A DNA stretch of 64,000 bases from Niallia endozanthoxylica (GTDB lineage Bacteria > Bacillota > Bacilli > Bacillales > Cytobacillaceae), in the NCBI RefSeq assembly GCF_008710145.1, contig NZ_VYKL01000006.1, forward strand, positions 1 to 64,000, written 5' to 3'. How positions within the stretch are numbered: the first letter of the stretch is position 1; each line of letters opens with the position of its first letter. Shown one piece after another: positions 9,111 through 18,379 of this stretch. A program made the translations under genes and the position numbers. The notes beneath the pieces were generated by a model. It searched no databases, was not told the origin of the DNA, and saw only the letters and a list, made by a program, of their open reading frames with translations.

Positions 9111-9602
9111 TCAGACCGTTAAATCGTTTTCTGATTTTATATCTATCGCTTCTTTTAAAAGCCTCTGCAGAACTGCCGCAAAGACCGCGATCACCAACGA
9201 AGCACCAACAATGACCATTCCAATCAAGACGAGACCCGGTGCATCATCCCACTGGGCTATGGGGAAGAGCAATGGCAGGGCTGCCACATACAAACTGCTA
9301 ATGGTAATCGCACAGTTTTTAATTTTCTTTAAAGCAATAACAGATAAATCCGAGAACGCTTGATTCTTGTCAATATAAGTTAAAAGTCTAAATGCTTGAT
9401 ACAACGCAAAGTAAAACGGTATCGCGGATACATACATAATAAATAAAAGGCCAAATACGATATAAGCCAACTGTGCCCCTTCTTTGGCATGTTCAAATGC
9501 TGTGCTTGCTAACTGTGGCAGCAAAAATACGCATAAAGCCAGAACTGGAATACCAATAATGATAACAGCTGCCTTTAAAAATAAAGTTGAACCTTTTTTC
9601 AT
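9111..9602 (-). CDS. DUF2975 membrane protein (YoaS-like)
   Basis: This 163-residue protein has four membrane segments and ends with LLKEAIDIKSENDLTV, typical of DUF2975 proteins encoded beside small XRE regulators. The ATG at 9602 is supported by GAGAGG upstream. It is the first gene of a two-gene unit with the XRE regulator. An inverted repeat at 9650-9666, 47 bases before the start codon, is a candidate operator. The paralogue at 47480 has the same C-terminus and the same upstream site. The molecular function is unknown. Confidence 0.85.
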   Translation of the reverse strand: MKKGSTLFLKAAVIIIGIPVLALCVFLLPQLASTAFEHAKEGAQLAYIVFGLLFIMYVSAIPFYFALYQAFRLLTYIDKNQAFSDLSVIALKKIKNCAITISSLYVAALPLLFPIAQWDDAPGLVLIGMVIVGASLVIAVFAAVLQRLLKEAIDIKSENDLTV

Positions 9603-9649
9603 AAAAAGCACCTCTCTTTTTTATTTACGATTTGATATTATCATGCTAT

Positions 9650-9666
9650 TTATCGTTTTTCAATAA
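9650..9666 (-). promoter_or_regulatory. Candidate operator of the DUF2975/XRE pair
   Basis: The plus-strand sequence TTATCGTTTTTCAATAA is a near-perfect inverted repeat (TTATTG/CRATAA around five A residues on the minus strand). The same motif, TTATTGATAAACAATAA, occurs before the paralogous pair at 47416, also exactly 47 bases from the start codon. This is the likely binding site of the XRE protein. Confidence 0.6.
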
Positions 9667-9772
9667 ATTTTTATCCTTTTTAATTGATTATTTATTGCAA
9701 AACAAATGATACTCCAAACTTTTACCAGATAAGCATACGCACCATCCCTTTATCTATCTGTACAAAAAAAGA

Positions 9773-9807
9773 CTGACTCAAAAAGTATGAACGAACTTTT
9801 GAGTCAG
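9773..9807 (-). terminator. Terminator after the DUF3231 gene
   Basis: The arms CTGACTCAAAAAGT and ACTTTTGAGTCAG form a long stem flanked by A and T runs on both sides, so it can stop transcription in either direction. It lies 80 bases beyond the DUF3231 stop. Confidence 0.85.
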
Positions 9808-9887
9808 CTTTTTTAGATCAGTTTTATTCAAGGGGACATGAAGGCAGATCCCTAAAACAATCTTTAAGCATGAAAACCTTTCTCATG

Positions 9888-10889
9888 CTATTTAACTAAA
9901 TGATCTCGGTCAGCAGCTTGTGGAGGTTGTTCCATCCAGCCATGTTCAATCATAAGATTCGCTGCCTCTTCTGTAAACAGAGCGATTTCTGCCATTAAAC
10001 GTGTATAATGGGTCCCAACATCTCTTCTTGAACTTGAAGAAATCGCTGATCCATAGTTACCTATTCCTAATGCATTTAACGAGGTAATATGAAATAACAT
10101 TAATTTATCGGAAAATGGAGAAGTCGTTGAATCGGTTGCATAGATCGCCGGAGAATCAAAGGATGAAAGGCCCTCCTCTTTTAAGACAGCTGTAAATATA
10201 TTAGAATGTTTAGCGGCAATCTCCTTGCCCCTAATACATAAATGACGAATATCCTTGGATTTAGCTACTTGACTGAACCCTGTCATGACTGTAATACCTA
10301 TGATGTTTGTCATAGCATTTTTAAATAAATGAGTGATTTCAAGTGCATTTAAAGGTCTTCTTTCACCAAACCACCCTGTTAAAAAGCTTTTCTTTTTGAC
10401 AAAGTCTATTTTTTGGGGAATGGGAATGTATGGTGCACGAACGAATAATCCTTTTTTTAAAGCTAATTCCCGTGCTTTTGTATCTGTATCAGCAGAACCA
10501 TTTAATACTTCCCGGTAATAATCGTTCACATCTGACCTGCTGCACAATGACAGTGATAATGAGTAAGCCTGCAATTCCACACTGCTCATGAGCCAAATAT
10601 AACACAGATAGAAAGGATCAGAAAAAAGACGGGGAGCTTGTAAGTTTACATCTTTTTCAGTAAATCCTCGAGGAATAGGAAAGTTCTCTTTCAGAAGAAT
10701 TTCTTTAATTTTAGGAATACGTTTATTACAAATAGTTAATCCATGCTTCAGAAGTGACTCAATATCTGGGTCTTCGACGTTTTCTAGGAAATGAAGAAAC
10801 ATACATTTTGTGATTGTTTCTGAAAAATAGGAGCTCCACAAGGCACCCATTTCTGCTGAAGTTAGATCCATATGTTGGTTGTTTTCCAT
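9888..10889 (-). CDS. DUF3231 family protein
   Basis: This 333-residue protein contains two repeats of an all-helical domain of about 160 residues (LTSAEMGALWSSYFSET at the start and LNALEITHLFKNAMTN near residue 180), the hallmark of DUF3231 proteins, which are common in spore-forming Bacillaceae and resemble ferritin-like helical bundles. A GGGGGG ribosome site precedes the ATG. The biochemical role is not known; it has its own terminator and appears monocistronic. Confidence 0.85.
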   Translation of the reverse strand: MENNQHMDLTSAEMGALWSSYFSETITKCMFLHFLENVEDPDIESLLKHGLTICNKRIPKIKEILLKENFPIPRGFTEKDVNLQAPRLFSDPFYLCYIWLMSSVELQAYSLSLSLCSRSDVNDYYREVLNGSADTDTKARELALKKGLFVRAPYIPIPQKIDFVKKKSFLTGWFGERRPLNALEITHLFKNAMTNIIGITVMTGFSQVAKSKDIRHLCIRGKEIAAKHSNIFTAVLKEEGLSSFDSPAIYATDSTTSPFSDKLMLFHITSLNALGIGNYGSAISSSSRRDVGTHYTRLMAEIALFTEEAANLMIEHGWMEQPPQAADRDHLVK

Positions 10890-11004
10890 TGAATTTTCCC
10901 CCCATTATAATTTCATAAAAACTTCCAAGTAATGGTTAGTATTGTCCAATGAAAAACATTATTATGCTCAGATTGATGAACTCAGCCTTTTACTAAAGAA
11001 AAAA

Positions 11005-11032
11005 GAACTCAAGTCTTTTCATCCCTGAGTCC
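11005..11032 (-). terminator. Terminator after the alcohol dehydrogenase gene
   Basis: On the minus strand GGACTCAGG pairs with CTTGAGTTC (two G-T pairs) around an 10-base loop and is followed by TTTTTT, a standard Rho-independent terminator 55 bases past the stop codon. Confidence 0.75.
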
Positions 11033-11086
11033 CTTCGATCGATTCCAATATCAATTGGTATGATTTGCCTCTCCACCCGCCAATTC

Positions 11087-12289
11087 TTATTCAAATACTT
11101 CCTCATACATACGAAGTACCTCTTCAGCTGTTAGAGGGTGTGTCGCAGCGATTGAGTCCTGACCTAATCCTGATACGCGTATCGTTTCTTCTGCCATCAG
11201 CTTCAAATCTTCTTTTTTCACTCCAACATTTTTCAATGTATCGTAGGTGCCAATGTCTTTAAACCAGCTTACTAGTGCTTCAATTGTAGCGTCACAGGCC
11301 GCAGCATCATCCTCCTGTGTAATGTTAAACACTTGCCGGCCCAGTCTTGCCAGGCGATGCGGGCGGTCCTTTTTAATAATTTGACGAAAATAAGCTGGAG
11401 TGAGAATCGCCAATCCGCGCCCATGGGATATATCATAATGTGCGGACAACGTATGTTCTATTTGATGAACCGGGAAAGGACCGCCTCTTCCTGCATTTGC
11501 GATGCCGATTAAAGCGAGCGTACTTGTCCAAAGAAGATGCGCGCGGGCGTTATAATCCTCTGGATGATTAAGCGCCGTCTTAGCATATTTGACTGCGTTT
11601 CGCATCAACCCTTCTGTAATCTCATCTTGAACATTTGCATTCTCATCACCTGTCATATATCCCTCGTACAAATGCGTGAACATATCGACCGCTCCATCCG
11701 CCGTATAGCTGGCAGATACAGTATAGGTTAATTCCGGATCAAGGATGGCTGTACGTGGGAAAAGAGCTGGACCTGCGATTCCTGATTTTTCCTTCATTTC
11801 CCAGTTCGTAATAACAGCATTGGAATTGGCTTCAGATCCTGTCGCTGCTAACGTTGGGATCGTTATAATAGGGAGCGCCTCTTGAATTGGCAGCAATTCC
11901 TTCCAAAGACCGGTTTTATTTCCTCTTATATATTCATGAATCGGTCTGGCGGAAACAGCCACAGTTGCAATGGCTTTAGAAGCATCCATGGCAGAACCGC
12001 CGCCTAAAGCGAGAATTAAATCACATTGTTCCTCACGAGCAATTTGTCCGCCTCTATCCACAGTTTCTGCCCGTGGATTCGGTTCTACTTGATCGAACAC
12101 AACAAAATCAACACCTGCCTCTTTGAGAGACTCAGTCACTTTATTCAGTGATCCTGTTTTTTTCGTTGAAGTACGACCCGTCACCAATAATACTTTCTTT
12201 CCGTATTCTTTGACAATCTCTCCAGTACGACTAACCTCGCCTTTACCAAAAATAATCTTCGTCGGAATGTTTAAAGTGAAATTTAACAT
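11087..12289 (-). CDS. Iron-containing alcohol dehydrogenase
   Basis: This 400-residue protein belongs to the Fe-ADH (type III) family, NAD(P)H-dependent enzymes that interconvert alcohols and aldehydes. The nucleotide-binding GGGSAMDASKAIA motif is near residue 95, and the metal site is formed by Asp and His residues in the DMFTHLYE and HQIEHTLSAHYDISHG regions. The ATG at 12289 follows AAGGAG; the reading frame runs six codons further but without a site. The sequence resembles the butanol-dehydrogenase-like branch; the substrate is not determined. Confidence 0.92.
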   Translation of the reverse strand: MLNFTLNIPTKIIFGKGEVSRTGEIVKEYGKKVLLVTGRTSTKKTGSLNKVTESLKEAGVDFVVFDQVEPNPRAETVDRGGQIAREEQCDLILALGGGSAMDASKAIATVAVSARPIHEYIRGNKTGLWKELLPIQEALPIITIPTLAATGSEANSNAVITNWEMKEKSGIAGPALFPRTAILDPELTYTVSASYTADGAVDMFTHLYEGYMTGDENANVQDEITEGLMRNAVKYAKTALNHPEDYNARAHLLWTSTLALIGIANAGRGGPFPVHQIEHTLSAHYDISHGRGLAILTPAYFRQIIKKDRPHRLARLGRQVFNITQEDDAAACDATIEALVSWFKDIGTYDTLKNVGVKKEDLKLMAEETIRVSGLGQDSIAATHPLTAEEVLRMYEEVFE

Positions 12290-12655
12290 ACTAACTCTCC
12301 TTTTCACATGGGTGATGGAAGTTGTTCAGAAGTTTTCTCTTGTGCAATAGACATGGAACGTTCACGATTGATGATTACCTGCTAGTTTCAAGCATATGTA
12401 AAAAACAACCTTCCATTAACAAACATATATTTTTCATCTAGCAAAATCAATTATTCCATCTTCATGGATGGTATCCCAAGCTTTAAAGGTTGCCGAAGCA
12501 AATGCGCCAATTACCCCCATTCTCCTGTATTACTCTCTGATGGCCAGTCTATTCCCCAGATACCTTTATTTCTTTTTCCCTGTACGTTACTATTAACTAT
12601 GTATACCCAATATTTGGAACCTGAAAAAATGACTAATGAAAGGATTTCCCGATAC

Positions 12656-14497
12656 ATGCAATTAATCATGACCTTTATTATCCTTGCTTTAACCATTTTT
12701 CTTTTTATGAGTAATCGTGTGCGGGCTGATTTTGTAAGTATCCTGGCGTTATTAGCGCTTGTCCTCTCGGGTATTCTAGAGCCGGCAGAGGCCTTAGCCG
12801 GTTTTTCAAACTCAGTCGTTATTATGATTGCCGCACTATTTGTAGTTGGAGCCGGCATCCGGAGGACGGGACTTGCCCAAAAGGCTGGAGATTTGCTGCT
12901 GCATTGGTCAGGCAATAGCGAGAAGAAGCTATTTATCTTTCTGTTACTGATTGTCCTGTTTGTTGGATCCTTTATGAGTAATACAGGGACAGTGGCTATT
13001 ATGCTGCCGGTGGTCATCAGTATTGCCATCAGCATCAAAAGGGATGTATCAAAGTTTTTAATTCCCCTTTCCTTTACAGCCAGTTTATCCGGATTAATGA
13101 CATTGATTGCTTCGCCGCCCAATCTTATTGTGAGTCAGCTTCTGTCCGATAACGGATTTGAAAGGCTTAGCTTCTTTTCTATTACACCAATTGGAGTCGT
13201 TGCTGCGATCACTGGGATCACTTATTTGTTTCTCGTTCGAAATATCCTGCTGCCGGACAATCAAAGTAAAAAGCAGGTAGAGAATCATCAGATTACACCG
13301 AAAGAGCTTATTCTCAATTATAGGCTGGAGAATAATTTACACCGCGTTCATGTATTGGATGACTCACTATTGGTAGAAAAGCGCTTATCACAATTGAAAA
13401 TCCCTTCGAAGTATCATTTAGCGATTTTAAAAATCGAACGCAAAATGGCAGAGGGGCGAATGCTTTTACCGATGACCTATCAAGAAATGGCTGGGCCGGA
13501 GAGTGTGATTCACGAAAAGGATATTCTCTATATTCAAGGCTCCCTTTCCCAAGTAGAAAGGCTGGCAAAGGATTTTGAACTCATTATTGAAAAAAAGGAT
13601 CCGTATGATGAGGTTTTGGTCTCAAGTAAAATGGGGATTGCCGAAGTACTGCTGACACCTGATTCACGTTTGATTAATAGGACCATTTCAGATGTTGATT
13701 TTCGCAAAAGATACAATGTGAACGTGATTGCCATTAACAGAAAAGGACATTATTTGATGAAGGATATGTCTACGGTAAAGCTGCGTTTCGGAGATGCCCT
13801 GTTAGTACAAGGCTCATGGGAGGATATTGAGTATCTTTCCAGAGAAACGAAGGATGTAGTTGTAGTCGGGCAGCCGAAGGAGCATGCAAGCCTGGCATCT
13901 GCAAGCGGCAAAGCACCTGTTGCCGGTTTGATTCTTCTGCTCATGGTTGCCTTAATGGTATTCGAGGTCTTTCCCGCTGTCATTTCTGTCTTAATTGGTT
14001 CAGTCTTAATGATTGTGACAGGATGCTTGCGTAACATGGATGATGCCTACAATCAACTGAATTGGGAAAGCATTGTATTAATCGCCTGTATGCTTCCGCT
14101 GGCAACAGCATTAGAGAAAACAGGCGGCATGGTATTTATATCTGAAGGAATCATTGACCTATTAGGAGGATTTGGTTCGATTGGAGTCCTCGCTGGAATC
14201 TATTTACTCACAATGATATTCGGCCAATTTATCAGCAATACAGCCACAGCCGTTTTATTTGCACCTATCGGAATCAATGCTGCACTCAATTTAAGTGTCA
14301 GTCCGTATCCTTTTCTGATAGCTGTTGCAGTTGCCGCTGGTATGTCCTTCGCCACACCCGTAGCATCGCCGACAAACGCATTAGTCATGACAGCAGGGGG
14401 CTATAAATTTATTGATTTTGTAAAAATCGGCATTCCCCTGCAGGTAATTATGTTTATCGTCATGATGATTACCATTCCGATTCTCTTTTCGTTCTAA
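12656..14497 (+). CDS. SLC13-type permease with two RCK_C (TrkA-C) domains
   Basis: This 613-residue protein has the divalent-anion:Na+ symporter (ArsB/NhaD superfamily) layout: membrane segments to about residue 205, a soluble insert with two RCK_C-like domains at about 220-410, and a second membrane half. Family motifs GFSNSVVIMIAALFVVGAGI and ASPPNLIV, and in the second half SPTNALVM, are visible. Such proteins import sulfate or dicarboxylates. The start is uncertain: ATG 12656 follows AAAGGA, ATG 12629 is also possible, and the frame is open back to 12464. A terminator-like hairpin follows. Confidence 0.85.
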   Translation: MQLIMTFIILALTIFLFMSNRVRADFVSILALLALVLSGILEPAEALAGFSNSVVIMIAALFVVGAGIRRTGLAQKAGDLLLHWSGNSEKKLFIFLLLIVLFVGSFMSNTGTVAIMLPVVISIAISIKRDVSKFLIPLSFTASLSGLMTLIASPPNLIVSQLLSDNGFERLSFFSITPIGVVAAITGITYLFLVRNILLPDNQSKKQVENHQITPKELILNYRLENNLHRVHVLDDSLLVEKRLSQLKIPSKYHLAILKIERKMAEGRMLLPMTYQEMAGPESVIHEKDILYIQGSLSQVERLAKDFELIIEKKDPYDEVLVSSKMGIAEVLLTPDSRLINRTISDVDFRKRYNVNVIAINRKGHYLMKDMSTVKLRFGDALLVQGSWEDIEYLSRETKDVVVVGQPKEHASLASASGKAPVAGLILLLMVALMVFEVFPAVISVLIGSVLMIVTGCLRNMDDAYNQLNWESIVLIACMLPLATALEKTGGMVFISEGIIDLLGGFGSIGVLAGIYLLTMIFGQFISNTATAVLFAPIGINAALNLSVSPYPFLIAVAVAAGMSFATPVASPTNALVMTAGGYKFIDFVKIGIPLQVIMFIVMMITIPILFSF

Positions 14498-14526
14498 TGT
14501 CCAAGAAGTGACAAGATGACAAGTCT

Positions 14527-14568
14527 GAACAGCCCCCTTAATTATTCTAACAATTGGGGGTGCTGTTC
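14527..14568 (+). terminator. Terminator-like hairpin after the SLC13 gene
   Basis: GAACAGCCCCC and GGGGGTGCTGTTC arms pair around an AT-rich loop 30 bases after the stop codon, followed by ACTTTTA. The stem is strong and the position fits transcript termination. Confidence 0.65.
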
Positions 14569-14571
14569 ACT

Positions 14572-14730
14572 TTTAGCCCTGCTTTATTTTCCAATAAACA
14601 TTTGTGTTCAGTAGTAAAAAATGGACTTAGATCTCCTTCTACCAAGATCCACTTTAACATTCCATTCAATGATAGGAACAACGTGAAATAGTTTGCAAAA
14701 CAAGATTTTCCCGGATGCCACAGCGACAAA
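14572..14730 (-). pseudogene. Remnant of a second ykwD locus (tail plus flanks)
   Basis: Positions 14584-14615 repeat the last codons of the YkwD-like gene (15516-15546; on the minus strand ending in TQMFIGK and a stop, with the preceding Trp codon turned into TGA). Directly beside it, 14622-14730 repeats the hairpin and conserved element that flank that gene at 16650-16750. About 1.1 kb of gene body present at the intact locus is missing here, so this looks like a duplication that lost its centre. Confidence 0.55.
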
Positions 14731-14847
14731 CAACATTACTAATGTAAAAATTATGTAAATTTTATTTTTTCGACATTTTTCCACAAGACCCTTCTAAAGT
14801 CCTGTGATATGATGACTAGGCTAAAACAAACTTAGGAGGTAAGAATT

Positions 14848-15300
14848 ATGTCTTTATATGGATTTATCCTTTTAATCCATGTTCTTGGTGCGGTATGTGG
14901 AATTGGGGCGTCATTCGCATCACCATTTTTATTAAACAGAGCAAAAACAGCAAAACAAGCAGAGTTTGCTATTCATGTTAATCATTCAATTGATAAATTA
15001 GTAGTTATAGGAACTTTTACACTACTTGGAACAGGTTTAATTTTGGGTGCGTTAAATTCTAGTTTATTTGCACAAGGCTGGTACATCGCTTCACTTATTC
15101 TTTTCGTAACCATATTGCCCGTTGCTGGCTTTATCGTCCCTAAAAAAACAGCCCAACAAGTAGAAATCCTAAAAAATCATAATGGGGATGAACTCCCGGA
15201 TTCTTACATGAAGGTAAAAAAACAAGCAGCTCCGTTCAATCGCTATACATATCTAGCAACAATCATTATCATTATTTTCATGGTAACAAAGCCGTTTTAA
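14848..15300 (+). CDS. Small four-helix membrane protein, DUF2269-like
   Basis: This 150-residue protein has four hydrophobic segments, with the motif LIHVLGAVCGIGASFASPFLL at the N-terminus, in line with DUF2269 membrane proteins. TTAGGAGG provides a strong ribosome site. It is monocistronic, lying between two direct repeats of the ykwD flanks and followed by a terminator. The function is unknown; family assignment is by general resemblance. Confidence 0.65.
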   Translation: MSLYGFILLIHVLGAVCGIGASFASPFLLNRAKTAKQAEFAIHVNHSIDKLVVIGTFTLLGTGLILGALNSSLFAQGWYIASLILFVTILPVAGFIVPKKTAQQVEILKNHNGDELPDSYMKVKKQAAPFNRYTYLATIIIIIFMVTKPF

Positions 15301-15372
15301 TTTGCGCTTTGTCCACTTGAATAGCCGATAAACCAAACATCGTTTTTGGGGGCTAAGATAGACAAATACAAA

Positions 15373-15398
15373 AAGGGCATGGAACATTCATGCCTTTT
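15373..15398 (+). terminator. Terminator after the DUF2269-like gene
   Basis: AAAAGGGCATG and CATGCCTTTTT form a compact hairpin followed by a T-run. Confidence 0.8.
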
Positions 15399-15515
15399 TC
15401 GTATTCTATTTTGTTAATTATGAGAAATTTTAATGTGACAGGCCCCTCTTCCCGTATTTCGCCTAGAAGGACCGAGGTCATGGGACCTGTTCTTTTGGAC
15501 CGCTCTTAGTCTTGT

Positions 15516-16250
15516 TTATTTTCCAATAAACATTTGTGTCCAATAGTTTCCTTGCTGTGAGTGACCGACACCGATGTGAGTAAAGTTTGCACTTAAGATG
15601 TTTTTACGATGTCCCTCACTATTCATCCATGCCTGGACAACTTCCTCAGGTGATCGTTGACCCATTGCAATATTTTCACCTGCCGCTCTATAGGAAATAC
15701 CAAATTGTTTCATCATATCAAAAGGTGATCCATAGGTTGGGCTTGTGTGGCTAAAATAGCCTTTGTTAGCCATATCGAGTGACTTTTCACGGGCCACTTT
15801 ACTTAACTCTGTATCTACTTGTAATGGAGCTAAGCCATTTTTAGCACGCTCTTGGTTAGTCAAATCAACTACCTTTTGTTCGTACTCGCTTAAAGCACTC
15901 GTCGTTTGCGGTGTTTGCTGCTCCGTTGCTGGCGCCTGTTGCTCAACAGGTGTTTGAGTGGTTGGAGAAGGGGTCTGAACGACCGGCGCCTGCTCAACAG
16001 GTGTCTGCGTTTCCGGCGTTGTTGCAGGATTCTGCTGTGTTGTCGTATTCGTTGTTGTCTTATATCCTAAACTAGCAAAATATTTTTGTAAGTAATTATT
16101 CCATTCTGCAAGATTATGTCCTTGATAGACGTATACCTTTTTTTGTACGGTCATTGTATTTTCGGCTGCACTCGCTTTTTCTACCACTGGACTTGCCATA
16201 GCGATTGTTGCAGCTGCGGCAATCGTAAGCATTACTTTTTTCTTGAACAT
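15516..16250 (-). CDS. ykwD: Secreted CAP-domain (SCP) protein, YkwD-like
   Basis: This 244-residue secreted protein starts with a Sec signal peptide (KKVMLTIAAAATIAMASP, cleavage near ASAAE), followed by a short SafA-like stretch (YVYQGHNLAEWNNYLQKYFA), a Pro/Thr/Gln-rich linker at about 75-120, and a CAP domain at about 123-244. CAP signature residues are present: GYFSHTSP with its His, GENIA, and SEGHRKNILSANFTHIGVG. AGGAGG precedes the ATG. Bacillus homologues are extracytoplasmic proteins often tied to spore or wall functions. A ghost of a second copy lies at 14572. Confidence 0.93.
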   Translation of the reverse strand: MFKKKVMLTIAAAATIAMASPVVEKASAAENTMTVQKKVYVYQGHNLAEWNNYLQKYFASLGYKTTTNTTTQQNPATTPETQTPVEQAPVVQTPSPTTQTPVEQQAPATEQQTPQTTSALSEYEQKVVDLTNQERAKNGLAPLQVDTELSKVAREKSLDMANKGYFSHTSPTYGSPFDMMKQFGISYRAAGENIAMGQRSPEEVVQAWMNSEGHRKNILSANFTHIGVGHSQQGNYWTQMFIGK

Positions 16251-16649
16251 CTTTTTACCTCCTAAAATTCGAACCTATCGTTCCTAACAGCCTTATCGTA
16301 ACATATGCTTTTTTGTCATATTTCAGGAAGAAATTAACAAACATTTCCCCACGCTGCAGCTGCAAAACCTTCTTACCTCATACAATCCATTGTGTATAGG
16401 GCAATTGTTCACTATTCGAGCTTCAAATCTTTCTCACCTATAAATCTTCCAGTCATTTAAAGATATTCCAATAATTATGTAAAAAGTGGGGCTTGACAGT
16501 TTTTTAGATAAAGGGTTTTTTTAACGTTTATTTCAGAATCATTTCTGAAATAACGAAATCTAGACAGGGGTGAAACGCGGGAGGCGGTTCATTATGCAGT
16601 GCCATTCTCATCAATTGACTCGTATGATAGAACGACAGAAAAAATGAAA
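16251..16649. other. Upstream region of ykwD
   Basis: No gene is visible in these 400 bases. The part next to the gene must hold its promoter. A GTTTATTTCAGAAATCATTTCTGAAATAACG-type inverted repeat (arms TTTCAGAA and TTCTGAAA) lies near 16529-16552 and could be an operator or hairpin. Confidence 0.4.
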
Positions 16650-16683
16650 AGTGGACCTAGAATCCTTCTATCTAGGTCCACTT
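16650..16683 (-). terminator. Terminator after the two-domain VOC gene
   Basis: An 11-bp perfect stem (GTGGACCTAGA with TCTAGGTCCAC) and a minus-strand tail rich in T make a strong terminator for the upstream VOC gene. A decayed version is at 14622-14653. Confidence 0.8.
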
Positions 16684-16750
16684 TAACATTCCATTCAATG
16701 ATAGGAACAATGTGAAATAAGATTATTCGAGATGTCACAGTGACAAAATT
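16678..16750 (-). repeat. Conserved element C, copy 2
   Basis: This stretch shares the blocks CATTCCATTCAATGATAGG and TGTCACAGTGACA-like palindrome with 14649-14730, and the second half with 22465-22515. In two of the three copies a terminator-like hairpin follows on the minus strand. The element could be a mobile cassette, an RNA element or a protein-binding site. Confidence 0.6.
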
Positions 16751-16821
16751 TAGCTTAGACGAGTCAGAATCAAGCTCTCTTTCTGACAAATTTTCTCTTC
16801 TTAAATTCCACTTGTCTTTTA

Positions 16822-17706
16822 TTATTTTTCAAATCGAGCTTTTTCTAATGCATTTATATCGATTTTTTTCATTTTTAAAAGCTCTTGATTCACTCTTTGA
16901 ATTTCCTCTTTTGAACCTTTATTCAAAATCTCATCTATGTTATCCGGTACGATTTGCCATGAAAGTCCATATTTATCCTTCACCCATCCGCATTGTTCTG
17001 CCTCAGGTACGGCAGAAAGTCTATCCCAGAAGTAATTAATCTCTTGCTGATCTTTACAGTTTACAATTAAAGAAAATGCTTCATTAAAGTGGTAATCTAC
17101 ATCAAATGCATTATCCATTGCGGAAAAATTCAGGCCTCCAAGCTTAAAAGCAGCATAATTTACCTTTGCTTTTGGCGACGCCGCTTCCCCTTTCCCATAC
17201 TTGCTTAAGAATTCAATTCCGGAGTCCTTAAATATTTCTGTATAGAACAGCAACGCTTCTTCAGCCTTTCCACATGAATCATTTGAAAAAAGTAAGTTTG
17301 GTGTAATTTTTTGAACTGCTTGATGATTGTCCATAAGCATCAGCTGCCAAGACAGTCCATATCGATCTTGAACCCAGCCATACCACTTACAAAAAGGATA
17401 CTCGCCTAAGGCCATTAATTCGGTACCGCCTTCTGATAGTGCCTTCCATTTAGTATTGACTTCTTCTACAGAGTCGCAAGCGACCATCAAGGAAATGGAC
17501 GGATTAAATTTGAAGTAAGGTCCCGCACTAATGGCTTGAAATGGCTGTCCGTCCAATTCAAAGCTTACCCATTCTGCATCCCCAGAAGGAGTGTTTTCAA
17601 GGACGGTCACACTTAAAAGTTTTGATCGATCAAATAAACTGACATAAAACGATGCAGCTTCTTTCGCTTCTTTGTCATACCATAAATGTGGCACTATTTT
17701 TTGCAT
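16822..17706 (-). CDS. Two-domain VOC (PhnB-like) protein
   Basis: This 294-residue protein contains two PhnB-type vicinal-oxygen-chelate domains (about residues 3-125 and 131-255), each with the KITPxL/KIVPHLWY start and the [12 protein letters not shown] or [12 protein letters not shown] end motif. These proteins resemble 3-demethylubiquinone methyltransferase-like folds; most have no known reaction. A short helical tail of about 40 residues follows. An AGGAGG-type site (AGGAGGGTCC) precedes the ATG. Confidence 0.88.
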   Translation of the reverse strand: MQKIVPHLWYDKEAKEAASFYVSLFDRSKLLSVTVLENTPSGDAEWVSFELDGQPFQAISAGPYFKFNPSISLMVACDSVEEVNTKWKALSEGGTELMALGEYPFCKWYGWVQDRYGLSWQLMLMDNHQAVQKITPNLLFSNDSCGKAEEALLFYTEIFKDSGIEFLSKYGKGEAASPKAKVNYAAFKLGGLNFSAMDNAFDVDYHFNEAFSLIVNCKDQQEINYFWDRLSAVPEAEQCGWVKDKYGLSWQIVPDNIDEILNKGSKEEIQRVNQELLKMKKIDINALEKARFEK

Positions 17707-17869
17707 AAGGACCCTCCTGCTAAATGAACTCTTTTATTCGTTACCATTAGGTTTAAATAATCATAGTTTATCCTTTAAAAGAAAATTATAAAATGGAGGG
17801 GAAGCCCCGGTTCTGAGGTTTCCTGAAAAAGATGTGCAGAGGTTTCCCTGCAATCTCTTTCACACAAAA

Positions 17870-17915
17870 AGCCCCTGTAGAGTAGTCTTGTTTAAGTGTC
17901 TACTCTACAGGGGCT
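17870..17915. terminator. Strong isolated terminator hairpin
   Basis: AGCCCCTGTAGAGTAG pairs perfectly over 16 bp with CTACTCTACAGGGGCT, with A residues on one side and TAGTTT on the other. No gene ends next to it in either direction, so it may close an unannotated short transcript or be a relic. Confidence 0.65.
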
Positions 17916-18379
17916 AGTTTAAGGAACTGGTCTGCTTCATTATGTAAAGCCACCTTTGCCGTATTTAGTATAAGAAAGTTTTAAACCACCACTCCTAAAA
18001 GTGGGTGTTCGCAGAAACATTTCTGCCTGTCCTCCTTGTCATATAGACAGAGGCTTGTCATTCCTGTTTCAATTAAAACTCCCTGTTACAGCTTATAAGG
18101 TTAAAACTTAATTATGAATACGAACAATGTAGCTTATGAGACTATATTACTATAAAAATGCTGTTCATTCAATGGTAATTGTTTCTGACGTTTCACTATG
18201 GGATGGGTTTACCATTCAACGGTGAAACGTCAGAACCGGCAGACTTTTCAAGACTTGAGCGGTCCCCTTGTTTCTTTGGAACAACGGACCTGTCCCCACG
18301 ATCCAACGAAACTTTTAGATAGTACCTAGTACTCAAGAAAGGCGCATTCCTCTTCTAGATTATCCCCATTGCTAATTAT
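17916..18379. other. Gene-free gap with palindromes
   Basis: No convincing coding frame is seen. The gap holds a palindrome of repeat family A at 18183-18235 (TTCTGACGTTTCAC facing GTGAAACGTCAGAA), a small hairpin CCACTC/GAGTGG-like pair near 17990, and GGACCTGTCCCC-type fragments near 18286, the sort of repeat that litters this chromosome's intergenic DNA. Confidence 0.6.

Noticed and set aside
12464..12655. N-terminal extension of the SLC13 permease
   Set aside because: The open frame extends to 12464 but has no ribosome site, is not membrane-like and is not typical of the family; a start at 12656 or 12629 is preferred.
14547..14729. 60-codon minus-strand frame beside the SLC13 terminator
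   Set aside because: It runs through a degenerate hairpin and the ykwD tail remnant in the wrong frame; no ribosome site.
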